Positions 17,133 through 25,405 of a stretch of 51,681 nucleotides of DNA are shown piece after piece. The notes below the pieces were generated by a model. That model ran no database searches and was not told the origin of the DNA. It was given only the letters and a program-made list of their open reading frames with translations. Each line of letters begins with the position of its first letter. The stretch's first letter is position 1. Where the stretch lies: contig NZ_SUKC01000023.1 of the NCBI RefSeq assembly GCF_005047635.1, forward strand, positions 1-51,681, written 5' to 3'. The translations under genes and the position numbers were made by a program. Source of the DNA: Arthrobacter sp. CAU 1506. GTDB lineage: Bacteria > Actinomycetota > Actinomycetes > Actinomycetales > Micrococcaceae.

Positions 17133-17540
17133 ATGAACCGCTGCACCGTCCTGATTGTCACCGACGGGCTGGAGCTCGACGCCGCCATCACCCGGAGCAT
17201 GGGATTGATGGACGACCTGAATGACAGGCTCCCGTTCGCCCATGATCCGTCGAAGACCGAGCTGTATGCGGTGGGCGACGGCGCCTCGCTGAAGGAGCGG
17301 GTCGGCCTGCCGCACGGCAAACCCGGCGCCGGGCCGGCAGCCACGTACGTGGGCGACCTGTACTACATCTGGAGCGATGGGAAGTGGTACACGCCGGCGG
17401 ACTGCCCACCTGCTCCGGCCGACCATAACGACGCCTCTGCCTGGCAGTGGTTGTACTACAACGTCATGCACAACTCGGGGCCGACCACGTATTGCTTCCT
17501 CTGGGACATCCACCCGCTGCCGCTGAGCGAAGCAGCGTGA
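17133..17540 (+). CDS. Uncharacterised 135-residue protein
   Basis: I do not recognise this protein. The start ATG at 17133 follows a strong GGAGGGGAACGAC, and the frame is clean. It is soluble, with a mixed alpha/beta look: MNRCTVLIVTDGLELDAAI at the start, then an aromatic end (YYIWSDGKWYTP; WQWLYYNVMHNSG). No signal peptide or membrane helix is seen. It is a single gene between trxA (divergent) and the FemAB gene (convergent). Just after it come three imperfect GGCTG-x-TGAGTGG-type repeats (17548-17605) without clear meaning. Confidence 0.55.
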   Translation: MNRCTVLIVTDGLELDAAITRSMGLMDDLNDRLPFAHDPSKTELYAVGDGASLKERVGLPHGKPGAGPAATYVGDLYYIWSDGKWYTPADCPPAPADHNDASAWQWLYYNVMHNSGPTTYCFLWDIHPLPLSEAA

Positions 17541-17618
17541 GGACGGCTGAGGAGTGGTGTCCGACCGGCTGCTGAGTGGCGTCCCAGCCGTCTGAGGGGT
17601 GGCGTGACGCCAGGCTGC

Positions 17619-18692
17619 TCAGTAGAACGGCTGGTGGCGGCGGCGGACGTAGAGACCGCGGGCGATCTTCTCTCCCGATGCAGACCACAGTTTGTACTTG
17701 AGCGGCGAGATCACTTGGTCATAGCAGCCAACGAAGTCGGTGATGGTCTTGGTGAAGCTGGTCTTGAACAGGCCCAGTCCGTAGTACTCATGCTCGGGGT
17801 TCTTGAGTTCGGACGCCGGCGGAGTTCCGCACAGGTCGTAACTGGTGGTGCCCAGCTCCTTGAGCTGGTTCATCGCCGTCCACTGGATGAGATGTGAATC
17901 GCCGTACTGCTTGCGTCTCGGCAGCGACCCGCCGTCCTTGTAGGTGCCCTTGCGCCCGTAATTGACCACGAACGCACCCACCGACGGCTTGCCGTCCTCA
18001 TAGGTGAACAGCAGCCGGCCTTGTCCGGCGGCAATGAAGTTGCCCCAGAACGCCTTGAAGTATTCGAAAGAGCGAACCTGCACGTTTTTCTGGCCCTGCT
18101 GCACCTGCCCCATCAGGTTGAACATGGCTCGGAAGTTTTCCTCCGTCGGCTCAGCCGTGACGACTTCGGCGCCTTCTCGGATCGCCCGGCGCACGGCATT
18201 GCGGCCGCGGGAGGAGAAGCTCTTGAGGACCACATCCGGTTCCGGGGCAATATCCACAATCGCGGTGTGATCGTTCGGCTGCAGGTCCGGCATCTTGACC
18301 AGCCCTTCGCGTGCCAGCAGGGCGCGCGCTTCATCAGTGGCCTCGACATCCGGCTCAATCCGGATCGCGAAGACACCGCGGGCCTGCTCCTGGCAGAAGC
18401 GGCGGTTGGCCTCGAAAATGCCCGGCAGGTCATCGGGGGACGCGACATCCGGGCCCTTGATCATGTACCAGTACTGGCCCAGCAGCGGAACCTGCTTTTC
18501 CAGCACCAGGTTGTAGCTGGTGTAGCCCTCGGTTTCATACGCGAGGTAGAGCGGCTTCCACCCGTGCTCCGCTTTCACCGATGCGTAGGCCTTGGCCTGC
18601 AGCATGTTGCCGCCATTGGGATTCGCCGTGACATGGCTGTCCCAGGCCTCGATTTCCTCTGGCGTCGCAAAGCGGGCGGTGAATTGTCGCAA
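17619..18692 (-). CDS. FemAB-family peptidyltransferase (peptidoglycan interpeptide bridge)
   Basis: This 357-residue protein matches the FemAB/FemX family, which adds amino acids from aminoacyl-tRNA to the lysine side chain of lipid II and so builds the cross-bridge. It has two GNAT-like halves; visible segments are NGGNMLQAKAYASVKAEHGWKP, YWYMIKGPDVASPDD, SSRGRNAVRRAIREG and the end region YDLCGTPP ... YGLGLFKTSFT. The coiled-coil arm known from S. aureus FemA is not evident. Which residue it adds cannot be told. It is the last gene before the terminator of tRNA-Tyr, on the same strand. Confidence 0.88.
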   Translation of the reverse strand: MRQFTARFATPEEIEAWDSHVTANPNGGNMLQAKAYASVKAEHGWKPLYLAYETEGYTSYNLVLEKQVPLLGQYWYMIKGPDVASPDDLPGIFEANRRFCQEQARGVFAIRIEPDVEATDEARALLAREGLVKMPDLQPNDHTAIVDIAPEPDVVLKSFSSRGRNAVRRAIREGAEVVTAEPTEENFRAMFNLMGQVQQGQKNVQVRSFEYFKAFWGNFIAAGQGRLLFTYEDGKPSVGAFVVNYGRKGTYKDGGSLPRRKQYGDSHLIQWTAMNQLKELGTTSYDLCGTPPASELKNPEHEYYGLGLFKTSFTKTITDFVGCYDQVISPLKYKLWSASGEKIARGLYVRRRHQPFY

Positions 18693-18815
18693 GAGAACTC
18701 CTCGTCATGGCGGCCAGTCGCCGCCGGTCACATCCGCGGTCAAGTCTATCGGCGCCGGTCCCGGCCCGCTGTCGCAGGTGGACCAGCGGCCGCCGGTAAA
18801 ACCGGCTAGTACGGA

Positions 18816-18855
18816 AAACCCCGTCCGACCAGTAAGTCTTGGTCAGACGGGGTTT
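18816..18855 (-). terminator. Terminator of tRNA-Tyr
   Basis: Arms 18816-18831 and 18840-18855 (AAACCCCGTCTGACCA on the minus strand) pair with one wobble around an 8-base loop, ending in TTTT on the minus strand. It begins ten bases after tRNA-Tyr. Confidence 0.85.
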
Positions 18856-18864
18856 CCCGTTCGG

Positions 18865-18946
18865 TGGCAGATGAGGGATTCGAACCCCCGTAGGCAATGC
18901 CAGCTGATTTACAGTCAGCCCCCTTTGGCCGCTCGGGTAATCTGCC
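18865..18946 (-). tRNA. tRNA-Tyr (GTA)
   Basis: The minus strand folds with acceptor GGCAGAT/ATCTGCC, anticodon stem CTGAC/ATCAG-type with loop carrying GTA, a long variable arm (class II, CTGGCATTGCCTAC) and T arm GGGGG-TTCGAAT-CCCTC. Discriminator is A; no CCA is encoded. It stands alone with its own terminator. Confidence 0.95.
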
Positions 18947-19041
18947 GAACGCCTTCTTCATCAGAAGACCGCTTCCCCGTGAGGAAGCAAGACAACTTTA
19001 CACAAAGATCGGCCCAAGAATCGAATCGGGGTGCTTCGCAG

Positions 19042-19458
19042 CTATAAACCCCGGAGAATCCGCTCCTGGATCTGGTTCACAAAGCGGTCGGCTTGGTCCG
19101 CGGTGACCATACGCATCTGCACCGCCTGATCCATTTCCCGGCGGATCCCATCCAAGCGGGACACCGGACCAGCCCCGACAAGCAAGTCGGCTTCAGCGGA
19201 CACATCGCCTGCGCCGGACACACCGTCCGAGTTGCTGCCGTCGCGGCCCAGGCCGTTCGCCGTCTCCCGGGAAAGCAGAGGGGCAGCACCGACGGCGCCG
19301 ATAGCCCTGGCAGGGGTCTGCGCCGATGGCAGGGACACAGTGGCCGCCGAAGCCGGAGCGGAACCCATCACAACCACCGTGGCGACGGCCGTGGCGGTCA
19401 CGAACGAACCCGCGGCAACCCTTATCGACGTGACTATGTACCGCGGGCGGGCTCCCAT
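19042..19458 (-). CDS. Small secreted protein of unknown function
   Basis: This 138-residue protein starts at the ATG at 19458, preceded by AGGAG. A basic N-terminus (MGARPRYIVTSIR) and a long hydrophobic stretch (VAAGSFVTATAVATVVVMGS) end in APASAA, a good signal peptidase I site near residue 35. The mature part is short: a flexible Gly/Ser/Ala region and a helical C-terminus (REMDQAVQMRMVTADQADRF) that could pack or bind another protein. I do not recognise a family. It diverges from yajQ. Confidence 0.6.
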   Translation of the reverse strand: MGARPRYIVTSIRVAAGSFVTATAVATVVVMGSAPASAATVSLPSAQTPARAIGAVGAAPLLSRETANGLGRDGSNSDGVSGAGDVSAEADLLVGAGPVSRLDGIRREMDQAVQMRMVTADQADRFVNQIQERILRGL

Positions 19459-19623
19459 GTGCGCTTCTCCTGAAGATCGGTGATTGATACAACACAGTGA
19501 TTCTGGCGGATCCGGATGAAGGAACAATGAACGGAAGCTGCGTGGAAGCTGGGAAATCTGACCCGGCGCTGCCCGATTCAGTAGGCTGGTGCCAAGCACA
19601 CACGCCCCGACCCAGGAGGAACC

Positions 19624-20115
19624 ATGGCCAGCGATTCTTCGTTCGACATCGTCAGCAAAGTGGACAAGCAGGAAGTTGCCAATGCTTTGAACCAGGCGCA
19701 GAAGGAAATTGCGCAGCGCTATGACTTCAAGGGAGTCGGCGCCGAAGTCGATTTCAGCGGCGAGAAGATCCTGATGAAGGCAAACTCCGAGGAGCGCGTG
19801 AAAGCTGTCCTGGACGTACTGCAGTCCAAGCTGGTCAAGCGCGGCATCTCCTTGAAGTCGCTGGATGCCGGCGAGCCGTTCGCGTCAGGCAAGGAGTACC
19901 GGATCGAAGCCGGCATCAAGGAAGGCATCGCCCAGGACCAGGCCAAGAAGATCTCGAAGATCATCCGCGACGAAGGCCCCAAGGCCGTGAAGGCGCAGAT
20001 CCAAGGTGACGAACTCCGCGTCACCTCCAAGTCCCGCGACGACCTGCAGGAAGTCATTTCCCTGCTCAAGGGTTCTGATCTGGACGTCGACCTTCAGTTC
20101 ATCAACTACCGCTGA
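19624..20115 (+). CDS. yajQ: YajQ-family nucleotide-binding protein
   Basis: This 163-residue protein matches YajQ closely in length and sequence: [20 protein letters not shown] at the start, then [18 protein letters not shown] and the end [12 protein letters not shown]. It has two ferredoxin-like domains. Family members bind nucleic acid or nucleotide, and in Xanthomonas a homologue binds cyclic di-GMP. AGGAGGAACC just before the ATG is a near-perfect ribosome site. A hairpin terminator follows at 20135. Confidence 0.92.
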   Translation: MASDSSFDIVSKVDKQEVANALNQAQKEIAQRYDFKGVGAEVDFSGEKILMKANSEERVKAVLDVLQSKLVKRGISLKSLDAGEPFASGKEYRIEAGIKEGIAQDQAKKISKIIRDEGPKAVKAQIQGDELRVTSKSRDDLQEVISLLKGSDLDVDLQFINYR

Positions 20116-20134
20116 TTCAAAGCCAACTGACTTC

Positions 20135-20184
20135 AGTACGACGACGGCTGCGCACCCCAGGTGCGTGGCCGTCGTCGTACTTTG
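20135..20184 (+). terminator. Terminator of yajQ
   Basis: Perfect 14-base arms AGTACGACGACGGC (20135-20148) and 20168-20181 enclose a 19-base loop that can itself pair (GCGCACC/GGTGCGT). A short TTT follows. Confidence 0.75.
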
Positions 20185-20334
20185 GGCTGTGCTCGGTGCG
20201 CATCGGTGTGGCCTGCGTTGCCACTGCTGCCGCCCCCGCGCCACCTCGTCGCCCGTTGCCGCTGCCGCCGGGCTCACACAGCCTCATGTGCCGCTGGCGC
20301 AGCCGCCGGCCCCGTGTAGCCCCATCTGCCGCAG

Positions 20335-21504
20335 TTATTGCGCCCTGACAGCGCGGGGACCGCGCGGCCAGCTGTACGACCCGCTGCGCCGCCGTTCTCC
20401 CCTGATCCAGGACAGCGTCATGCGGCACACCTGTTCCTTGACCATGGCGCCTGTCCGATGGCTCAGGGCTAGCCGGCGCGGGGTGTCGTCGGCTCGCACC
20501 GGTTGGACGAGTCCTGACTTCCGGCCCAGGCTGATGCAGCGCAGCAGGAAGCCAGCGGATAGCTCCTGTGGGCTGCGCTGCCGGATCCGGGCGCTGATAT
20601 TGTCCGCGGCGTGTGCGCCCATCGGCATGGCCATCGCGCAGCTCATCCGCAGGTGCGCGGCAACCGCGTCCGGCGCGCGGACAGCGTCCCCGGCGCCGAA
20701 GATCTCCGGGAACTCGGGGCAGGCCAGCGCTGAATCGACGAGCAGCCTGCCGTCAGCATCGGTGGCCAGGCCGCTCACCCGGGCGAGATCCGGGGCGGCG
20801 AAGCCCGCTGTCCAAACGGTGCAGTCGGAGGCCATCGACGTGCCGTCGGAGAGCGTGATCTGCTGCCCCTCCGACCGCTCCACCCGTTGTCCTTCCACCA
20901 GCTGGACTCCAACCTCCCGAAGTCGTTTCAGCAACGCGCGTCGTCCGCCGTCCGACAGGTCGGCCCCGAGCCGACAGCGGGAGACGAGCCGCACCGTCAA
21001 GCGCGGATGGGTTTCGGCGATTTCAGCAGCTGCTTCGATTCCTGTCAGCCCACCGCCGATCACGCTGACGACGCCGCCCGGCGCCAACTGCTCCAGTGCC
21101 GGCCGCAGGCGCAAGGCCGACTCGGCGTCCCGCAGCGCATAGCTCCCGGATCCTGAAGGGGCCGGCTGACTGGTGCTGCCGGGAGCGTAGACCAGGAAGT
21201 CATACTTCAGCGGATCTCGGCCGTCGTCGAAGTGGACGGTGTGGGCGTGCGGGTCGATCCGTGTGGCTTGGCCGACCACCAGCGTGGCCAGTGGGTGCAG
21301 CACCGTTTCCATGGGAACCGAGGCTGCGGCCCGGCTGCCCGCCGCCACCTGGTGCAACCGGATCCGTTCGACGAAGTCCGGGAAGGGGTTGATGACGGTT
21401 ACGTCGATCTGGCTTGCTAAGTCCTTGTTGCCGGCGAGCCGGTTCGCCGCCATGACTCCGGCGTAGCCAGCCCCAATGACGACGATCCGTTGATGTGCAG
21501 TCAC
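20335..21504 (-). CDS. NDH-2-like NAD(P)/FAD oxidoreductase
   Basis: This roughly 389-residue pyridine nucleotide-disulfide oxidoreductase-like protein has an FAD site RIVVIGAGYAGVMAANRL and an NADH site VVSVIGGGLTGIEAAAE. The late FAD segment is PEIFGAGDAVRAP. This is the layout of type II NADH dehydrogenases. It is shorter than classic Ndh and lacks the long C-terminal amphipathic anchor, so a general FAD oxidoreductase remains possible. The GTG at 21504 is preferred because AGAGGGAG precedes it and the FAD site then begins at residue 6. The frame is open to 21567. It stands alone. Confidence 0.78.
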   Translation of the reverse strand: MTAHQRIVVIGAGYAGVMAANRLAGNKDLASQIDVTVINPFPDFVERIRLHQVAAGSRAAASVPMETVLHPLATLVVGQATRIDPHAHTVHFDDGRDPLKYDFLVYAPGSTSQPAPSGSGSYALRDAESALRLRPALEQLAPGGVVSVIGGGLTGIEAAAEIAETHPRLTVRLVSRCRLGADLSDGGRRALLKRLREVGVQLVEGQRVERSEGQQITLSDGTSMASDCTVWTAGFAAPDLARVSGLATDADGRLLVDSALACPEFPEIFGAGDAVRAPDAVAAHLRMSCAMAMPMGAHAADNISARIRQRSPQELSAGFLLRCISLGRKSGLVQPVRADDTPRRLALSHRTGAMVKEQVCRMTLSWIRGERRRSGSYSWPRGPRAVRAQ

Positions 21505-21611
21505 CGTGAGCTCCCTCTGGTTGTGGTTATAAACATAGGACACCGCGGAGGGCTGAAACTGTGACATGGACGCGAACAGGCGTGGATTCTCGGCCGTTGA
21601 TAGCCGGGCAG

Positions 21612-21653
21612 CTCGGCTAGACGTCGGCCCTGGAACCTGACGTCTAGCCCGAG
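21612..21653 (-). terminator. Hairpin after the phosphatase gene
   Basis: Arms 21612-21625 and 21639-21653 (CTAGACGTC/GACGTCTAG core, extended by CTCGG/CCGAG with one bulged base) form a strong stem ten bases after the stop of the histidine phosphatase gene. No T-run follows. Confidence 0.5.
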
Positions 21654-21662
21654 ATCCTGACG

Positions 21663-22349
21663 TCAGTCCCGGGAATCGGTGGGGATGCGGTCCGGGTTGA
21701 TCGCATCGGCGGTGGGACCGTCGGCCAGCGGGGCGGCCACTTCCGGGCCACCGATGGCTTGACCCATCCAGGTCAGCGCCTCCCAGCCGCCCGGGCCGCC
21801 GTCGAGAACCACCACTCCGGTGTTGCTCAACTGGTTCTGGGCAACGAACGGGACGCTCAGATTCGATGCCCGCGCGCCGGCCCAGCTGCGGATCATGGCC
21901 CCGTGGCTAACCACCGCCAAGGTGCCGACGCCGGCGGCCCGGGCCTCGTCGATGACGGCATCGAAGCGGCCGAACGTTTCGTGCCCGTCTGGACCGCCGG
22001 GCATCCGCCGGTCCAGGTCGCCCGATGCCCACGCAAAGACCGTGGTCATGTAGGCAATGATGGCGTCTCGGTCGCCTCGCATTTCCAGCTCACCGGCCGA
22101 GATTTCCCGCAGCCCGTCGTGAACGTCGGTATCGAGCTTTCGTGCGGCAGCCAGCGGGGAGGCGGTGAGCTGCGTGCGCACGAGAGTGGAGACTAGCAGC
22201 GCGTCGATCGGTTCGCCGTCGAGCGCCGTCGGCAGGGCACGGGCCTGGTCCTCGCCCAACTGGGTCAGTTCCGCCCCTGGCGCCCCAGTGTCGAGCAGCC
22301 CGCGGACGTTGGAAGGTGTCTGGCCGTGCCGGATCAGCAGCAGTCGCAT
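21663..22349 (-). CDS. Histidine phosphatase family protein
   Basis: This 228-residue phosphoglycerate-mutase-like phosphatase starts MRLLLIRHGQTPSN, so the phospho-accepting histidine is His8. It also shows DALLVSTLVRTQLTA and the second histidine in LAVVSHGAMIRSW. The substrate is not evident. The start ATG at 22349 lies 7 bases after the htpX stop and the two genes probably form an operon, though no known link between them explains it. The C-terminus carries a short Asp/Pro-rich tail. Confidence 0.85.
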   Translation of the reverse strand: MRLLLIRHGQTPSNVRGLLDTGAPGAELTQLGEDQARALPTALDGEPIDALLVSTLVRTQLTASPLAAARKLDTDVHDGLREISAGELEMRGDRDAIIAYMTTVFAWASGDLDRRMPGGPDGHETFGRFDAVIDEARAAGVGTLAVVSHGAMIRSWAGARASNLSVPFVAQNQLSNTGVVVLDGGPGGWEALTWMGQAIGGPEVAAPLADGPTADAINPDRIPTDSRD

Positions 22350-22356
22350 GACGGCC

Positions 22357-23226
22357 TCAGTAGCCCAGTGGCCGTCCGGCCATCCGTTCCAGCCGCGCCA
22401 CGCGGTCGTCCATCGGCGGGTGGGTGCTGAACATCTTCTTGACGCCGCCACCCTTGAACGGGTTGGCAATCATCAGGTGGCTGGTGTTGACCAGCTTCTG
22501 GTCCTGCGGCAATGGCGCCTGCTGCGTGCCGTACTGCAGCTTGCGCAGCGCGGAGGCCAGCGCCAGCGGGTCGTCGGTCAGGGTGGCGCCGTCCTCGTCC
22601 GCGTCGTACTCACGGGTGCGGCTGACCGCCATCTGGATCAGCATGGCCGCGATCGGTGCCAGCAAGGACATGGCGATCAGCGCGAGCGGGTTGGCGTTGC
22701 GGTCGCGGCCGCCGAAAAACAGCAGGAACTGTGCCACCGAGGTGATCACACCAGCCACGGCGGCGGCAACGGAGGAGGTCAGGATGTCCCGGTTGTAGAC
22801 GTGCATCAACTCATGGCCCAGCACGCCGCGCAGTTCGCGCTCGTCCAGCAAGCGCAAGATGCCCTCGGTGCAGCAGACCGCCGAGTTCTTCGGGTTGCGT
22901 CCGGTGGCGAAGGCATTCGGCGCCATGGTCGGGGAAACGTAGAGCCGGGGCATCGGCTGGTTGGCCCGCGTGGATAGTTCGCGGACGATTCGGTACATGG
23001 CGGGCTGGTCCGCTTCGGTGACCGGGTAGGCCTGCATGCTGCGGATGGCCAGCTTGTCGCTGTTCCAGTAGCTGTAGGCCGTGGTGGCCACGCCGATCAG
23101 GGCCATGATCCAGATCCAGTTGGCACTGCCGGTCCCGCTGGCCAACAGCGCGCCGATCGCCAGCAGCAGGGCGAAGAGTCCGCCCAGCAATCCTGCCGTT
23201 TTCAGTCCGTTGAAGTGGTTGTGCAC
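22357..23226 (-). CDS. htpX: Membrane zinc metalloprotease HtpX
   Basis: This 289-residue M48B protease cuts damaged membrane proteins. It has two N-terminal helices (LLGGLFALLLAIGALLASG; WIWIMALIGVATTAYSYW), the zinc motif HELMH in LRGVLGHELMHVYNRD, two further helices and the third ligand Glu in SRTREYDADEDGA. Length and segment order are those of HtpX. It heads a two-gene operon with the histidine phosphatase gene. Confidence 0.93.
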   Translation of the reverse strand: MHNHFNGLKTAGLLGGLFALLLAIGALLASGTGSANWIWIMALIGVATTAYSYWNSDKLAIRSMQAYPVTEADQPAMYRIVRELSTRANQPMPRLYVSPTMAPNAFATGRNPKNSAVCCTEGILRLLDERELRGVLGHELMHVYNRDILTSSVAAAVAGVITSVAQFLLFFGGRDRNANPLALIAMSLLAPIAAMLIQMAVSRTREYDADEDGATLTDDPLALASALRKLQYGTQQAPLPQDQKLVNTSHLMIANPFKGGGVKKMFSTHPPMDDRVARLERMAGRPLGY

Positions 23227-23360
23227 AGCGTGTTAGTCCTCTCCCGCGCCGATGCGGCCCTCTGCCGCTGCGGGCGCAGCATGTCCGGTTTCAGTGTATC
23301 TACCGCACACTTATTCCAACGCCGGAATCCGGCGCCGGGTTCCCAGGGCGGCAGCGACAG

Positions 23361-24641
23361 CTATGGCTCGGGGTGCCTGTCGTCGTAGCGGGCGAATCTC
23401 GGCTGCAACCGGTGCAGCAGCCCTACCATGCAGACACAGGCGATACCGCCGGCGACGGCTGCGAATCCCTCGCCTAGCCATTCGCCCCCTCCGCCCGCAA
23501 CGGCATCGCCCAGCCTGGGGCCGCCTGCCACCACCACAATGAAGATTCCCTGCAGCCGCCCGCGCATGGCGTCGGGCGTGGCCGATTGCAGGATGGTGTT
23601 GCGGAAGACACCGCTGACCGTGTCCGCGCCACCGGCAACGGCCAGGCAGAGGGCCGCCGGCAGCAGCCACTCGCTGACGTCTCCGGCAGCTGCGGCGTCG
23701 GCACGGCTTGCCATCACGACGACGGCGCCGAACCCGGCAACGGCGCTCCCCCAGACCACCACGCACCACAGCACCGCCAGCCCTTGCCGCCGGACGCCTC
23801 CCAACGGCCCGGAGAACACCGCCGCGATAAAGGAACCCGCGGCCACCGCGGCCAGCAGGATGCCTGCGGTCGCCTCGCCGCCGCCGATGATCACCGCCCC
23901 GATGGCCGGCATCAGCGCACGCGGCTGGGCCAGCACCATCGCGGCCATGTCCACCAGGAACGTCATCCGGATGTTGGGACGGGTGCGCAGGAACTGCAGC
24001 CCTTCCACCACCGATTTCAGGCCGGCCTTGCGCACGTCCCCCTCCGGCGGGATCGGCGGCAGCTTGAGCACCGCCCAAATGGCCGCCGTAAACGTCAGGA
24101 CGTCCAAGGTATAGGTCCAGCCGAAGCCCACATTTGCCACCAGCACGCCTGCGGCCAACGGCCCGATGGTCATGCCCAGACCGAACGTCATCATGGTCAG
24201 CGCATTGGCGGCCGGCAGCATCTCGCGCCGCACCAGCCGCGGCACAATTGCACTGCGCGCCGGCTGGTTGATCCCGGCCGCTGCCGAGTGCACCGCAATC
24301 ACCAGATACAACAACCACACCTGTTCCAGCTGGAACCACGCCTGCAGGGCAAAAACTGCGGTACAGGCCCACAGCACCAGACCGGAATAGAGCGCTACTT
24401 TTCGGCGGTCGTGGGCGTCCACCACCGAGCCGCCGTATAGCCCTGCCAGGACCAGCGGAATCAAGCCGACGACGCCGACCGCGCCCACCGCCCACGTCGA
24501 TCCGGTGAGCTGGTAGACCTCCAGGCTCACCGCCACCGCGGTCAACTGAGCGCCGATCGCAGAGAGCGACGTGCCGATCCACAGCCTGCGGAATTCCGGG
24601 CTCTCAGTCAGCGGCGCCGTGTCGGCGAACAGTTTGGGCAT
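23361..24641 (-). CDS. MFS exporter (MFS_3/EntS-like)
   Basis: This 426-residue transporter has about twelve membrane helices. The segments SPEFRRLWIGTSLSAIGAQL and GGSVVDAHDRRKVALYSGL (motif A after helix 2) are typical of the MFS_3 group that includes enterobactin exporter EntS and multidrug pumps. The ATG at 24641 is chosen from family similarity (MPKLFADTAPL). It diverges from furA across 292 bases. An iron or siderophore link would fit the neighbour, but the substrate is not known. Confidence 0.85.
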   Translation of the reverse strand: MPKLFADTAPLTESPEFRRLWIGTSLSAIGAQLTAVAVSLEVYQLTGSTWAVGAVGVVGLIPLVLAGLYGGSVVDAHDRRKVALYSGLVLWACTAVFALQAWFQLEQVWLLYLVIAVHSAAAGINQPARSAIVPRLVRREMLPAANALTMMTFGLGMTIGPLAAGVLVANVGFGWTYTLDVLTFTAAIWAVLKLPPIPPEGDVRKAGLKSVVEGLQFLRTRPNIRMTFLVDMAAMVLAQPRALMPAIGAVIIGGGEATAGILLAAVAAGSFIAAVFSGPLGGVRRQGLAVLWCVVVWGSAVAGFGAVVVMASRADAAAAGDVSEWLLPAALCLAVAGGADTVSGVFRNTILQSATPDAMRGRLQGIFIVVVAGGPRLGDAVAGGGGEWLGEGFAAVAGGIACVCMVGLLHRLQPRFARYDDRHPEP

Positions 24642-24880
24642 GGCGGAAATTCTAGTTGCCCGCGGCACCTTTCTTCGGCTGGCGGCGCGCACCGCGGAGC
24701 GTGGCGTCTTAAACGCGACGGCGAGTCGATGCACCGGTCGCGGATGACCAGGCCATGCCGACCACACAGCGGCGAGCACCGCCGTCGCAAATCCCTGTCG
24801 GCAGCGCACAGGCGAGCGCCAAAAAACGCGGCGGCGGGCACCACCGTCGTGCTTCTTCGACACCCGCGGTTCACCAACTG

Positions 24881-24922
24881 TTCTGGACTCGTTCCAAAAC
24901 ATATTCTGGACTGAGTCCAGAA
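24881..24922 (+). promoter_or_regulatory. Two Fur-type operator boxes upstream of furA-katA
   Basis: The box at 24904-24922 is a perfect palindrome with 9-base arms and one centre base: TTCTGGACTGAGTCCAGAA. At 24881-24899 the same left arm TTCTGGACT is followed by a degenerate right arm (GTTCCAAAA). The copies are 23 bases apart and end 11 bases before the furA start. The 19-base 9-1-9 layout and place are those of Fur-family operators, so FurA probably binds here and controls its own operon. Confidence 0.72.
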
Positions 24923-24933
24923 AAGCTGACAGA

Positions 24934-25401
24934 ATGGCTGTCATGGTCGATATGAGGGAACCCGAGGACATGTTGCGCGAGGCTTCGCTGCGCGTCACCC
25001 GTCCGCGGACCGCGGTACTGGAAGCAGTCCGCACGCACCCGCATGCCGACGCCGATGCCATCACCGGCATGGTGCGGGACGAACTGGGCGGGGTTTCGAA
25101 ACAGGCCGTGTACGACGTGCTTGCCGCGTTGACCGACGCCCGGCTGCTGCGCCGGATCGAGCCCTCGGGCTCCCCGGCGCGCTACGAGGCCCGGGTTGGC
25201 GATAACCACCACCACGTGGTGTGCCGGCGGTGCGGCGACATTGCCGACATCGACTGCACTGTGGGCGAGGCACCGTGCCTAACCGTGGGCGATGACCATG
25301 GGTTCGCAATTGACGAAGCCGAGGTCACGTTCTGGGGCATCTGTCCCGCCTGCACTGCCACGAAAGACCAACAAGATGGAAGATCCGACAAGGAGCGATA
25401 A
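24934..25401 (+). CDS. furA: Fur-family regulator (FurA-like) of the catalase operon
   Basis: This 155-residue Fur-family repressor has an N-terminal winged helix (LRVTRPRTAVLEAVRTHPHADADAI; SKQAVYDVLAAL) and a metal-binding C-terminal domain. The latter has HHH (92-94), C-x2-C at 97-100 (CRRC) and a second C-x2-C at 137-140 (CPAC), the structural zinc pair. The catalase gene follows after only four bases. In mycobacteria and streptomycetes FurA-type proteins sit before katG and sense peroxide through bound iron; here the partner is a monofunctional catalase. ATGs at 24943 and 24952 are alternative starts. Confidence 0.88.
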   Translation: MAVMVDMREPEDMLREASLRVTRPRTAVLEAVRTHPHADADAITGMVRDELGGVSKQAVYDVLAALTDARLLRRIEPSGSPARYEARVGDNHHHVVCRRCGDIADIDCTVGEAPCLTVGDDHGFAIDEAEVTFWGICPACTATKDQQDGRSDKER

Positions 25402-25405
25402 CTAA

